This document shows, piece by piece, positions 41,180 through 49,391 of a DNA stretch of 64,000 nucleotides. Position numbers and translations under genes: made by a program. A model generated the notes under the pieces. The model ran no database searches. It had not been told where the DNA came from and was given only the letters and a program-made list of their open reading frames with translations. Source of the DNA: Amycolatopsis pretoriensis (GTDB lineage: Bacteria > Actinomycetota > Actinomycetes > Mycobacteriales > Pseudonocardiaceae); contig NZ_FNUJ01000009.1 of assembly GCF_900107925.1 (NCBI RefSeq), forward strand, positions 124,001-188,000, written 5' to 3'. Positions within the stretch are counted from its first letter, which is position 1; every line of letters begins with the position of its first letter.

Positions 41180-43020
41180 CGCCGCGCCACCCGCGCGAGG
41201 TATTCCTTGCGGTCCAACGGGCTTTCGCCGGTCCGCGGCCGCGTCGGCGGCGGACCGGGGTACGGCCGGTAGTCGGCGAACTCGCTGAGGAAGACGCCCT
41301 CGCCCTGGCTCAGGGCGGGCAGCGCCTGCTCGAACGCGTGGACGTGCTCGGCCGGGATCGTGCCGTGCAGCGTGCACGACGACGGCCCGACGGCGGGTTC
41401 GCCGGGCACCGCGCGCAGCTGCCAGAGCTTGAGCAGCACCGCGCTGACGGCGTTCGCCGGGATCTCCAGCTCGAAGCGGTGCACCGGCTCGTGCACCCGC
41501 GTCCCCGCCTCCTGCAACGCGGCCATCAGCACCAGCGGCGTCATCTTGCGGAAGTCGCCCGCCGCGCTGAGCGGGCTGAAGAACGCCGTGTGCGTCAACG
41601 TGACGGCGACGTCGAGCACCTCCCAGCCGTACAGCCCCTGCTCGAGCGTGCTGTGGACGGTCTCCTCGATCGCCTTGTGGAACGCCGGCGGCAACGAGCC
41701 CAGCTCGACCGACAGCCCGAACGACACCCCGGGACCGGGCTCCACGCGCAGCCCGACCGTCGCGAAGAAGTACAGCCGCTGCGCGGGATCCAGTCCCTGG
41801 ACCGCCTCCCCGGTACCGATCGGCTTCTCGACGTACAGCGTGCGCGTTTCTTCGAAGGTGACGTCGATGCCGGCGCCCTCGGCCAGCATCGAGCGCAGCA
41901 CCTCCTTCTGCACTTCGCCGTAGAGCCGGACCGAAACGTCGTGGCCGCGGCGGCGGACGTCGATCAGCGGGTCCTCTTCGGACAGTCGCGTCAACGCCGT
42001 GAACAGCGCGGCCGCCTGCTCGGGCCGGACCGGCCGCACCACGGTTTCCAGGCTGGGTGGCGCGAACACGCCGTCGCGGGCCGTGCCGGGGGAGCCGAGC
42101 CGGTCGCCGATCCGGACCTCGCGCAACCCGCGCACGCGCGCGACGTCCCCGGCGAGCGCCGCGCCGCCGCCCGCGACCTCGACCGCCGAGACCCGGCCGG
42201 TCAGCTCGGTTTCGCCGCGATAGACGGGAATCCGCTGCCGCGGGGCGAGCGAGCCCGAGTGCAGGCGAGCGTAGGCGATCTTCTCGCCGGCGCGGCCGCG
42301 GTCGATCTTGAACACCGTCGCGGCCAGCCGGCCGGTGCCGGTGCGTTCGGTCGACGGAAGCAGTTCCGTCATCGCCGTCACCAGGTCCGCGACGCCGGCG
42401 CCGGTGATCGCCGAGCCGGTCAGGACGGGGTGGGCCAGGCCCCGCGCGACCTGGCGGGCCAGCTCGGCCCGGCACGCGGCTTCGTCGACGCGACCGTCTA
42501 CATAGGACTGAAGAAAGTCGTCGTCGCCGTCGGCGAGGAATTCGGGTGACGTCGCGTCGGGCCCCGCGACCGCCCGCGGCGCCAGCTTCGCACGGATGTC
42601 GGGGAGCTGGTCGCGGGCGCCCATCCGGTCGACCTTGTTGACGAAGACCAGCGTCGGGATGCCGAGCCGGCGCAGCGTGCGCATCAGCACGCGGGTCTGG
42701 ACCTGGACGCCTTCGACGGCGGACACCACGAGGACGGCGCCGTCGAGCACGCGCAGCGCGCGTTCGACCTCGGCGATGAAGTCCGAGTGGCCCGGGGTGT
42801 CGATCAGCGTGATCCGGGTGTCGCCGGCCAGGAACGAGACCACCGCGGAACGGATGGTGATGCCGCGCCGGCGTTCCAGCTCCAGGGAGTCGGTCTGGGT
42901 GTCGCCGCCGTCGACACTGCCGAGGTGGTCGATCGCGCCCGCTTCGAAGAGCAGGCGTTCGGTCAGGCTGGTCTTACCGGCGTCGACGTGCGCCAGGATG
43001 CCGATGTTCAGGGTTTTCAC
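41176..43020 (-). CDS. TetM/OtrA-like ribosomal-protection GTPase
   Basis: A 614-residue translational GTPase of the EF-G superfamily. G-domain motifs are ILAHVDAGKTSLTERLL (P-loop), RRGITIRSA (switch 1), LIDTPGHSDF (switch 2) and VFVNKVDRMG. The middle and C-terminal domains follow the TetM order, with FEETRTLYVEKPIGTGEA, VSFGLSVELGSLPPAFHKAI and a final Arg-rich tail. Relatives remove tetracycline from the ribosome or are housekeeping homologues in antibiotic-producing actinobacteria. No tetracycline biosynthesis gene is nearby, so resistance is possible but not shown. The start is a GTG, with AGGA about 12 bases upstream. Confidence 0.88.
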   Translation of the reverse strand: MKTLNIGILAHVDAGKTSLTERLLFEAGAIDHLGSVDGGDTQTDSLELERRRGITIRSAVVSFLAGDTRITLIDTPGHSDFIAEVERALRVLDGAVLVVSAVEGVQVQTRVLMRTLRRLGIPTLVFVNKVDRMGARDQLPDIRAKLAPRAVAGPDATSPEFLADGDDDFLQSYVDGRVDEAACRAELARQVARGLAHPVLTGSAITGAGVADLVTAMTELLPSTERTGTGRLAATVFKIDRGRAGEKIAYARLHSGSLAPRQRIPVYRGETELTGRVSAVEVAGGGAALAGDVARVRGLREVRIGDRLGSPGTARDGVFAPPSLETVVRPVRPEQAAALFTALTRLSEEDPLIDVRRRGHDVSVRLYGEVQKEVLRSMLAEGAGIDVTFEETRTLYVEKPIGTGEAVQGLDPAQRLYFFATVGLRVEPGPGVSFGLSVELGSLPPAFHKAIEETVHSTLEQGLYGWEVLDVAVTLTHTAFFSPLSAAGDFRKMTPLVLMAALQEAGTRVHEPVHRFELEIPANAVSAVLLKLWQLRAVPGEPAVGPSSCTLHGTIPAEHVHAFEQALPALSQGEGVFLSEFADYRPYPGPPPTRPRTGESPLDRKEYLARVARR

Positions 43021-43160
43021 GATGGCGAGGAGTCCTTTGTGATGCGGGTGACAGGCCGGGCAGGACGGTCTGTCGGCGCATCGGGGTCTCCTCACGGTCG
43101 TTGACGCAGGTCAGGGCGAACGTAGCGCTCGTTCCGGCGGTCGCCAAGTGAGTTTTCGGT

Positions 43161-43179
43161 CCCTGTCGGTTCCCTGTCG
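43161..43179. repeat. Direct repeat CCCTGTCG in divergent promoter region
   Basis: CCCTGTCG occurs at 43161-43168 and 43172-43179, an 11-base period equal to one helical turn. It is in the 246-base gap between the TetM-like gene and DoxX, which otherwise holds no gene. It could be a binding site for an activator of either side. Confidence 0.3.
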
Positions 43180-43266
43180 ATCACCCTCCGGAGCTTCGAT
43201 CGGGCGTTCCGGGCCCCTAGCTTGGGGCTGTCAGTTGAAAATTCACCCACCGGGGAGCTGAAACCG

Positions 43267-43707
43267 ATGTTCGGACGAGTCAAGGACGTGGCGCTGCTGC
43301 TGGGGAGGATCGGCGTCGCGGTCGTCTTCCTCGCGCACGGGCTCCAGAAGTGGAACAACGGCATCGACGGCACGGCGAAGTTCTTCGAGATGACGGGCAT
43401 CCCGCTGCCCACGGTCGCCGCGGTCTTCGCGATGACGGTCGAAATCCTCGGCTCGATCGCCTTCATCGTCGGGTTCCTGATGCCGCTGGTGGGCATCGGG
43501 TACGTCGTGATCTCGGTCGGTGCGCTGCTCTCGGTGCACATCGACAACGGCCTGACCGGCCAGGGCGGCTACGAGCTCGTCCTGGTGCTGGCGCTGGCCG
43601 GGCTCGCCCTCGGCTTCAACGGCGGCCGCCTGTCGCTGGACCACCTGCTGTGGGGCCGCAGGCGGGCGCGCCGCGAAGCCGAGGTCGGCGAGCTGCAGAA
43701 CGCCTAG
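43267..43707 (+). CDS. DoxX-family membrane protein
   Basis: A 146-residue four-helix protein (LLLGRIGVAVVFLAHGLQKW, FAMTVEILGSIAFIVGFLMP, GIGYVVISVGALLSVHI, LVLVLALAGLALGF). The HGLQKW and EILGSIAFIVGFL positions are characteristic of DoxX/DoxD proteins. In mycobacteria DoxX supports a membrane oxidoreductase complex against oxidative stress, but the wider family is poorly defined. GGGGAG is well placed before the ATG. The stop (CCTAGG) is shared head-on with the TIGR03089 gene. Confidence 0.9.
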   Translation: MFGRVKDVALLLGRIGVAVVFLAHGLQKWNNGIDGTAKFFEMTGIPLPTVAAVFAMTVEILGSIAFIVGFLMPLVGIGYVVISVGALLSVHIDNGLTGQGGYELVLVLALAGLALGFNGGRLSLDHLLWGRRRARREAEVGELQNA

Positions 43708-44408
43708 GCCGGGAGGTCCGCCGTGGTGCGCTCGGCATCACGGCGGGCCTGCAGCTTGGCCTGGTCGGCGTTGCTGATGTGGACCAGGTGGGCGCCCGCA
43801 GCGAGCGGGACGAGCAGGCCGTCGAGGATGCCCTCCGGCGCGCTCCAGTCCCGGGTGGACAGCACCCGGTCGTCCGCGGTGAGGCCCAGTTTCGCCGCCC
43901 GCGCACGGGCTTCGGCCAGCACCTCGTCCACAGTGGACTCGAAGAGCGCGGCCGTGTCGCCGGGGATCGGGAAGAGCGGGCTGTACTGGTCGCCCGCCGT
44001 GCGGGACTCCGTCAGGTAGTCGAACGCGCCGCCGCCGGGCGGCTCGGCCAGCCCGCGGCCCATCGGGTCGAGCGTGACGACGGCCGTCGCCGCGGCGCCG
44101 GTCGGTTCCGGGTCGTCCGGCCCGACGAACGCCACCCGCGCGCCGGCGCCCTCGGTCACGACGCGCGCGCCGCACCACCACGCGCCGAGCAGCACACCGA
44201 CCGTCTGCCAGTGCGCCGGCAGCTGCACGGCCACGGCGTCCCCGGGCTCGACGTCGAACTCCTCGGTCAGCCAGTTGGCCGTCTTGGCCGCCCAGTTGGC
44301 GGTCGTCGCCACGGACAGCTCGACGCGGCTGCCCAGCTGGTCGTCGTAGTGGGTGATCAACGGTCGGGCGGCCGGCAGCGGGCGCAGCAGCTCGTCGGTC
44401 AGGCTCAT
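43704..44408 (-). CDS. TIGR03089-family protein
   Basis: A 234-residue actinobacterial protein resembling a truncated acyl-CoA synthetase N-terminal region. Landmarks are LITHYDDQLGSRVELSVATT, NWAAKTANWLTEEFDVEPGD and LPAHWQTVGVLLGAWWCGAR. The rest of an AMP-binding enzyme (phosphate loop, C-terminal domain) is missing, as in all members of TIGR03089, so catalysis is unlikely. In M. tuberculosis a counterpart (Rv3268) lies next to an LCP gene, as here. I use the ATG at 44408. A GTG two codons earlier is possible. Confidence 0.88.
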   Translation of the reverse strand: MSLTDELLRPLPAARPLITHYDDQLGSRVELSVATTANWAAKTANWLTEEFDVEPGDAVAVQLPAHWQTVGVLLGAWWCGARVVTEGAGARVAFVGPDDPEPTGAAATAVVTLDPMGRGLAEPPGGGAFDYLTESRTAGDQYSPLFPIPGDTAALFESTVDEVLAEARARAAKLGLTADDRVLSTRDWSAPEGILDGLLVPLAAGAHLVHISNADQAKLQARRDAERTTADLPA

Positions 44409-44469
44409 GCGCACAGGCTAAAGCGCGGACCACGCGCTTCGCCGGTTGACACCACCTCGCCCCGCTCAG

Positions 44470-44494
44470 TACGTTTGCTTTGCAAGCAAATGTA
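44470..44494. promoter_or_regulatory. Palindromic operator upstream of NmrA-like gene
   Basis: TTTGCTT-TGC-AAGCAAA (44474-44490) is a perfect palindrome with 7-base arms. The symmetry extends through TAC...GTA to 25 bases with one mismatch. It is the most AT-rich spot in the region and overlaps the likely promoter (TAAAAT at 44493-44498), so a repressor bound here would block transcription. The form suits MarR/HxlR/TetR regulators. None is encoded next to it. Confidence 0.7.
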
Positions 44495-44516
44495 AAATGA
44501 GAGCTGGGGGACAGCC

Positions 44517-45347
44517 ATGACCATTCTCGTCACCGGTGCGCGCGGACACGTCGGCCGCGCGGTGCTCGACGTGCTCGTCGCCGCAGGTCAGGACGTGCGA
44601 GCGTCGAGCCGTGACGCCGCCACGCTCGACGTGCCGACGGCCAAGGTGAGCGCCGACCTCGAAGATCCGTCCACACTGGACGCCGCGCTCGACGGGGTCG
44701 AGTCGGTGTTCCTGTACACACGGCCGTCGGGGATCGAGGGCTTCGTGAAGGCGGCCGAAGCGGCCGGCGTGCGGCACGTCGTGCTGCTGTCGTCGGGCGC
44801 GACGCTCGAACCGGAGTCCGCGCAGAGCCGCATCGCCGCGCTCCACCACGCCGTGGAGCGGGCGCTGATCGCGGCGCCGTTCGCGGAAACGCGGCTCAAC
44901 CCGGGCGCGTTCGCGACGAACGTCCTGGGCTGGCGCGCGGACATCGCCGAGGGCGTCGTCCGCACCGCGTACCCGGACTCGCGGGTCGGCGCCATCCACG
45001 AGAAGGACATCGCCGCCGTCGCGGCGAAGATCCTCGTCGACGGCTCGCACACCGGCGAGGCGCTGCAGCTCAGCGGACCCGAGCCGATCAGCTTCCGGGA
45101 GCAGGCGGCCGTGCTCGCCGACGTCCTCGGCAAGCCGCTGCCGGTCGAGGAGCTGACGCCGGAGCAGGCCGCCGAGCGGATGGTCGCGCTCGGGTGGCCG
45201 CCCGAGGTGCCGCCGGAGATCCTGCGCGCCTGGGCGCGGACGGCGGGGGAGCCTTCGGTGGTGACGGACGTCGTGCGCGAGGTGACCGGCCACGCACCAC
45301 GCACGTTCCGGCAGTGGGTGGAGGACCACCGCGGAGCTTTCACGTGA
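44517..45347 (+). CDS. NmrA-like NAD(P)H-binding oxidoreductase
   Basis: A 276-residue atypical SDR. It begins TILVTGARGHVGRAVLDVLV, and has VVLLSSGATLEPESAQSRIA, TRLNPGAFATNVLGWRADIA, LQLSGPEPISFREQAAVLAD and a C-terminal TFRQWVEDHRGAFT. It resembles the coupled NmrA gene at 21725 in order and in the GWP and TF-W segments. Azoreductase/quinone reductase activity or redox sensing is typical. Control by the palindrome 23 bases upstream is likely. Its last codons and stop lie inside the first TTTCAC-GTGAAA palindrome. Confidence 0.9.
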   Translation: MTILVTGARGHVGRAVLDVLVAAGQDVRASSRDAATLDVPTAKVSADLEDPSTLDAALDGVESVFLYTRPSGIEGFVKAAEAAGVRHVVLLSSGATLEPESAQSRIAALHHAVERALIAAPFAETRLNPGAFATNVLGWRADIAEGVVRTAYPDSRVGAIHEKDIAAVAAKILVDGSHTGEALQLSGPEPISFREQAAVLADVLGKPLPVEELTPEQAAERMVALGWPPEVPPEILRAWARTAGEPSVVTDVVREVTGHAPRTFRQWVEDHRGAFT

Positions 45348-45387
45348 AAGCTGCGACCAGGGGGCGGAACTTTCACGTGAAAGCTCC
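45335..45387. repeat. Second TTTCAC-GTGAAA palindrome pair
   Basis: AGCTTTCACGTGAAAGCT (45335-45352) is followed by a copy centred 33 bases later (45366-45387) with one mismatch in its arms. Core, spacing and flanking GGTCA match the pair at 13639-13692. It lies at the convergent end of the NmrA and LCP genes and supplies the NmrA stop codon. A bidirectional terminator or a mobile intergenic repeat fits. Confidence 0.75.
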
Positions 45388-45389
45388 GG

Positions 45390-46688
45390 TCAGTTGACGC
45401 AGGGGACTCCGTCGGAGGCTTGGCGCAGCGGTGCCGCGGCGGGGGCGGCGCCGCTGCCCGAGCCACCGCCGCCCGCGGGGAGCGCGCCGCCGGCCGCCGG
45501 GGAGCCGCCCGGGGCCGGGCGGCCGGCCAGGCCCGCCACGAACGTGCGGACCGCGTTCGGGTCGATCTCCACGATGCTCTGGCCGTCTTCGCTGCGCCCG
45601 TTCGCGGTGATCACCGGGATCGTCGCGAACGACAGGTCGCCCGATGCGATGCCCTTCGCCTGCTGCGCGAACTGCAGCAGGTCGAGCCCCGGGTCGAGGA
45701 CCAGTGACCGGTGCACCGCGTCCATCAGTTTGTTCAGCGTGCCCGGGCTGGTCAGCGTGCCCGCCGAGAGCACCTGGTGCAGTGCCGAGGACAGGAACGC
45801 CTGCTGCCGCACGATCCGGTCGAGGTCGCCGCGCGGCAGGTTCTTGCGCTGCCGGACGAACGAAAGCGCTTCACCGCCGGAGACCGTCTGCTGGCCGCGG
45901 CGGAAGTTCGCGCCCGAGTCCTTGTCCTCGGTCGAGTGGTTCAGGCACACCTTGACCCCGCCGAGCGCCTCGGTGAGCAGGTAGAAGCCCAGCAGGTTGA
46001 TCTCGGCGTAGTGGTCGACGCGCACCTGCGTGAGGTCCTGCACGGTCTGCACCAGCACGCGGCGGCCCTCGGTGTCCGAGTCGCGCTCGATCTTCGCCTG
46101 GTCGCGCTCGCCCTGCGCACGCAGCTGCTGCGCGAAGCGGGCCTTCGCGATGCCGTACGCCGAGTTGATCTTCGCCATGCCGCGGCCGGGGACCTCGGTC
46201 CACGTGTCCCGCGGCACGGACACCGCCGACGGCTTCGAGCCGTCCTTCGGCACCCGCAGCAGGATCACCGTGTCGGTGTTCACCGCGCCGCTGTTGGCCT
46301 CGGTCCGCAGCTCCTTCAGCACCCGCAGCGGGAGCTGGTTGCCCTGCGCGTCCGTCCGCGCGTCGCTGCCGACGAGCAGGATGTCGTCGGCGCCGTCGTC
46401 GGCGGGCGGCGGCGCGGGCTCGCCGGCCCGCGGGGTGAGCGCGTCGGTCGTCGGGACGTTCTCCTGCAGCTGGTCCTTGGTGACGTAGGCGTAGCCGCTG
46501 GCGCCGAGCGCGAGCAGCGAGACGAGCCCGACCGCGATCCGGCGCGTCGCTCGCCCGGCGCGGCGCGCCCGTGAAGGGGCCTCGGCCACCGTGGCCGTCC
46601 GCGGGAACGGCGACGGCTTCCACTCCGGATCGTCGCGCTCCGTCACCGGCGTCGCCGCCGGTTCCGCCTGGTCCTGCTCGTCTTCCAT
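45390..46688 (-). CDS. LCP (LytR-CpsA-Psr) family cell-wall glycan ligase (copy 2)
   Basis: A 432-residue membrane-anchored LCP protein. One transmembrane helix (RRIAVGLVSLLALGASGYAY) follows an acidic cytoplasmic tail. The LCP domain has ILLVGSDARTDAQGNQLPLR, TDTVILLRVPKD, SVPRDTWTEVPG, KINSAYG and SFVRQRKNLPRGDLDRIVRQ, with the Arg/Asp residues that bind pyrophosphate. LCP enzymes transfer lipid-linked polymers to peptidoglycan (arabinogalactan in mycobacteria). The C-terminus is Gly/Ala/Pro-rich and ends VPCVN, as does the neighbour. I use the ATG at 46688. An upstream GTG (46712) is in frame. Confidence 0.92.
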   Translation of the reverse strand: MEDEQDQAEPAATPVTERDDPEWKPSPFPRTATVAEAPSRARRAGRATRRIAVGLVSLLALGASGYAYVTKDQLQENVPTTDALTPRAGEPAPPPADDGADDILLVGSDARTDAQGNQLPLRVLKELRTEANSGAVNTDTVILLRVPKDGSKPSAVSVPRDTWTEVPGRGMAKINSAYGIAKARFAQQLRAQGERDQAKIERDSDTEGRRVLVQTVQDLTQVRVDHYAEINLLGFYLLTEALGGVKVCLNHSTEDKDSGANFRRGQQTVSGGEALSFVRQRKNLPRGDLDRIVRQQAFLSSALHQVLSAGTLTSPGTLNKLMDAVHRSLVLDPGLDLLQFAQQAKGIASGDLSFATIPVITANGRSEDGQSIVEIDPNAVRTFVAGLAGRPAPGGSPAAGGALPAGGGGSGSGAAPAAAPLRQASDGVPCVN

Positions 46689-46726
46689 CCCCTGCTTACC
46701 TCCCCCGACCACCCTGCGTGCTCAGT

Positions 46727-48253
46727 CTAGTTGACGCAGGGAACGTCGCCCGCGGTGATCGGCGGCGCGGCGGGGGCGGACGAAGCCGCGGTCGACGGCG
46801 GGGCCTTCGGGGCCGACGACGTCGGCGCGCCGCCCGCGCCGGCGGCCGAGCTGCGGAAGTCCTTGCCCAGCAGGACGCGCACGTGCCCGGCGGTGACGTC
46901 GCGGTCCGGCTCGGCCTGGACCGTCGTGCCCAGCGCCTGCTTGACCAGCTCCAGCGCGGCGGAGTCGGCCGGGTTGTACCGGACGACGGTGGTGTTGCGG
47001 GTGCTCAGCTTCTGGTCGGCGGCGAGCGTGAAGCCCTTGCCCTGGAGCAGCGTGTGCGTCTGCCCGGCCAGCGACGGCGAACCGGAGCCGTCGAACAGCT
47101 CGATCGTGACGGCCTTCGCACCCGGCAGCTGCGTCGACGTCGGCTGGGCCGGGGCGTCGCCGTCCGATGTCAGCCGCGCGACTTCGGCCTGGACCGCGGC
47201 CTGGTCGACGCGCAGCACGTCGGCGCCGCCGATCACCGCGTTGCCCAGCGTCGGGATCGTGTGGAACTCGATGTTGCCGCCGGTCAGGCCGCGCATCTGC
47301 TCGGCGAACTCGGTCAGGTCCCAGCCCTGCGAGACCACGACGGACTTCTTCACGGCCGAGACGAGGTCGGCGATCTTCGTCGGGCTCGTCAGGACGTCGG
47401 ACGAGATCACCTTGCGGGCCAGCCCGGAGAGGAACGCCTGCTGGCGCGCGATCCGGTCGAGGTCGTAGTTCGGCAGGCCGTAGCGCTGGCGGACGAACGC
47501 GAGCGCCTGCACGCCCTCGATCGTCTGGCGCCCGCCCGGCAGGTCCACGCCGGACTTCACCTCTTTGACCGGTCCGTTGAGGCAGACCTCGACGCCGCCG
47601 ATCGACTTGGTGATCTCGTAGAAGCTCGCCAGGTTGACCTCGGCGTAGCGGTCGATCATGCCCGGCTTGCCGATGAACTTCTCGATCGTCGCGATCAGGT
47701 TCTTCCGCCCGGCGACCTTCGCTTCCTGGTCGGCCTGCTTCAGGTCGGTCATACCCTGGCGCTGCAACGTTTTGTAAGTGTCCGTGTACGCGTAGACAAA
47801 GGCGCTGTTGAGCTTGTGCTTGCCGTAGCCGCCGGTCAGCTCCACCCAGGAGTCGCGGGGGAACGAGATCGCGATCGCGTGCTTCCCGTTCTGGGGGATG
47901 TGCACGAGGATCATCGTGTCGGTGTTCAGCTCGCCGTCGGAGACGCCGGCGTGCAGCATGTCCAGCACCTCGCGGGGCAGCGGGTTGCCCTGCGCGTCGG
48001 TGCGGCTGTCCTGGCCGACCAGGAGGATGTCGATCGCGCCGTCGAGCGGCTTGGCGTGGGCCTCGGTGTCGGCGAAGACGTTCGTGGTGGTCAGGCCGGT
48101 GTTCGGGTCACCGATGAAGTGCCAGCCGTACCAGGTCAGGGCCAGGATCGCGACGGACAGCAGGGACACGACGACCTTGCCGCCGCGGCGGGCCAGGACC
48201 GCGGCGCCGTGGCTCCGTCGCGCCGGGATGGTCGGCGCAGGCCATTCGGTCAC
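46727..48253 (-). CDS. LCP family glycan ligase with LytR_C domain (copy 1)
   Basis: A 508-residue LCP protein. The membrane helix is KVVVSLLSVAILALTWYGW, and the LCP domain includes ILLVGQDSRTDAQGNPLPRE, MILVHIPQNGKHAIAISFPR, KLNSAFVYAYTDTYKTLQRQ and AFVRQRYGLPNYDLDRIARQ. After about residue 345 a LytR_C domain follows (VTIELFDGSGSPSLAGQTHT, TTVVRYNPADSAALELVKQA). The Ser/Pro/Ala tail ends VPCVN. GGAGG lies 6 bases before the GTG at 48253. It is upstream of copy 2 by 38 bases. Next to rml and glycosyltransferase genes it probably attaches the local glycan to the wall. Confidence 0.93.
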   Translation of the reverse strand: MTEWPAPTIPARRSHGAAVLARRGGKVVVSLLSVAILALTWYGWHFIGDPNTGLTTTNVFADTEAHAKPLDGAIDILLVGQDSRTDAQGNPLPREVLDMLHAGVSDGELNTDTMILVHIPQNGKHAIAISFPRDSWVELTGGYGKHKLNSAFVYAYTDTYKTLQRQGMTDLKQADQEAKVAGRKNLIATIEKFIGKPGMIDRYAEVNLASFYEITKSIGGVEVCLNGPVKEVKSGVDLPGGRQTIEGVQALAFVRQRYGLPNYDLDRIARQQAFLSGLARKVISSDVLTSPTKIADLVSAVKKSVVVSQGWDLTEFAEQMRGLTGGNIEFHTIPTLGNAVIGGADVLRVDQAAVQAEVARLTSDGDAPAQPTSTQLPGAKAVTIELFDGSGSPSLAGQTHTLLQGKGFTLAADQKLSTRNTTVVRYNPADSAALELVKQALGTTVQAEPDRDVTAGHVRVLLGKDFRSSAAGAGGAPTSSAPKAPPSTAASSAPAAPPITAGDVPCVN

Positions 48254-48392
48254 GCGCTTCCTCCCCTGTGAAACCCCGTGCTTCCCCCAGGGCACCGATG
48301 TGCCTCCACCATGACTCTACTGAGGGTGTTGTCAGGCCTCCGTAGGCTGGGGGCCGATTGCCCCGGTCGGGGGTCGAGGGAAAGGCGAAAAG

Positions 48393-49382
48393 ATGCGGGT
48401 CCTGGTCACCGGGGGCGCCGGCTTCATCGGGTCGCACTACGTCCGGCAGGCGCTGAGCGGCGCTTACCCGGCGCTGCGCGACGCCGAGGTGGTCGTGCTG
48501 GACAAACTCACCTACGCCGGCAACGAGGCCAACCTGGCCCCGGTCGCCGCCGACCCGCGGCTGCGGTTCGTCCGCGGCGACATCTGCGACGCGCGCAAGG
48601 TCGCCGACGTCATGCGCGGGGTCGACCTGGTCGTCCACTTCGCGGCGGAGTCGCATGTGGACCGCTCGATCCTCGGTTCCGCCGACTTCGTGCTGACGAA
48701 CGTGCTGGGCACGCAGAACCTGCTGCAGGCGGCCCTCGAAGCGGGCGTCTCGAAGTTCGTGCACGTGTCCACCGACGAGGTGTACGGCTCGATCGAGTCC
48801 GGATCCTGGACCGAGGACCACGTGCTGGAGCCGAACTCGCCGTATTCGGCGTCGAAGGCGTCGTCCGACCTGGTGGCGCGGTCGTTCTTCCGCACCCACG
48901 GGCTTCCGGTGTGCGTCACGCGGTGTTCCAACAACTACGGTCCGTACCAGTTCCCGGAGAAGGTCATCCCGCTGTTCGTGACGAACCTGCTCGACGGCCG
49001 GAAGGTGCCGCTGTACGGCGACGGGCTCAACGTCCGTGACTGGCTGCACGTGGACGACCACTGCCACGGCATCCAGCTGGTCGCCGACGGCGGGCGGCCG
49101 GGCGAGATCTACAACATCGGCGGCGGCACCGAGCTGACGAACCGGGTTCTGACGGAGAAGCTGCTGGCGGCGGTGGGCGCGGGCTGGGACAGCGTCGAGC
49201 CGGTCGAGGACCGCAAGGGCCACGACCGCCGGTACTCGGTGGACATCACGAAGATCGGTTCGGAGCTGGGGTACGCTCCGCGCGTGTCCTTCGAGGACGG
49301 TCTGGCCGCGACAGTGGCCTGGTACACGGACAATCGCGCGTGGTGGGAGCCCCTGGCGGAGCGGGCCGCGCTGAAGAAGTAG
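48393..49382 (+). CDS. rmlB: dTDP-glucose 4,6-dehydratase
   Basis: A 329-residue extended SDR. The NAD loop is VLVTGGAGFIGSHYVRQALS. VDLVVHFAAESHVDRSILGS and VSTDEVYGSIESGSWTEDH contain the dehydratase TDE triad, YSASKASSDLVARSFFRTHG the Tyr-x3-Lys, and VTRCSNNYGPYQFPEKVIPL is conserved. It makes dTDP-4-keto-6-deoxyglucose, the second step to dTDP-rhamnose. rmlD follows after 9 bases, but rmlA and rmlC are not in the window. TAGGCT at 48343-48348 is a possible -10. Confidence 0.97.
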   Translation: MRVLVTGGAGFIGSHYVRQALSGAYPALRDAEVVVLDKLTYAGNEANLAPVAADPRLRFVRGDICDARKVADVMRGVDLVVHFAAESHVDRSILGSADFVLTNVLGTQNLLQAALEAGVSKFVHVSTDEVYGSIESGSWTEDHVLEPNSPYSASKASSDLVARSFFRTHGLPVCVTRCSNNYGPYQFPEKVIPLFVTNLLDGRKVPLYGDGLNVRDWLHVDDHCHGIQLVADGGRPGEIYNIGGGTELTNRVLTEKLLAAVGAGWDSVEPVEDRKGHDRRYSVDITKIGSELGYAPRVSFEDGLAATVAWYTDNRAWWEPLAERAALKK

Positions 49383-49391
49383 GGGTTTTTC

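Noticed and set aside
43021..43095. A leader peptide or N-terminal extension of the TetM-like gene
   Set aside because: The extra in-frame codons from 43095 are Cys/Arg/His-rich and lie upstream of the conserved VKTLNIGILAHVDAG start. No attenuator hairpin was evident.
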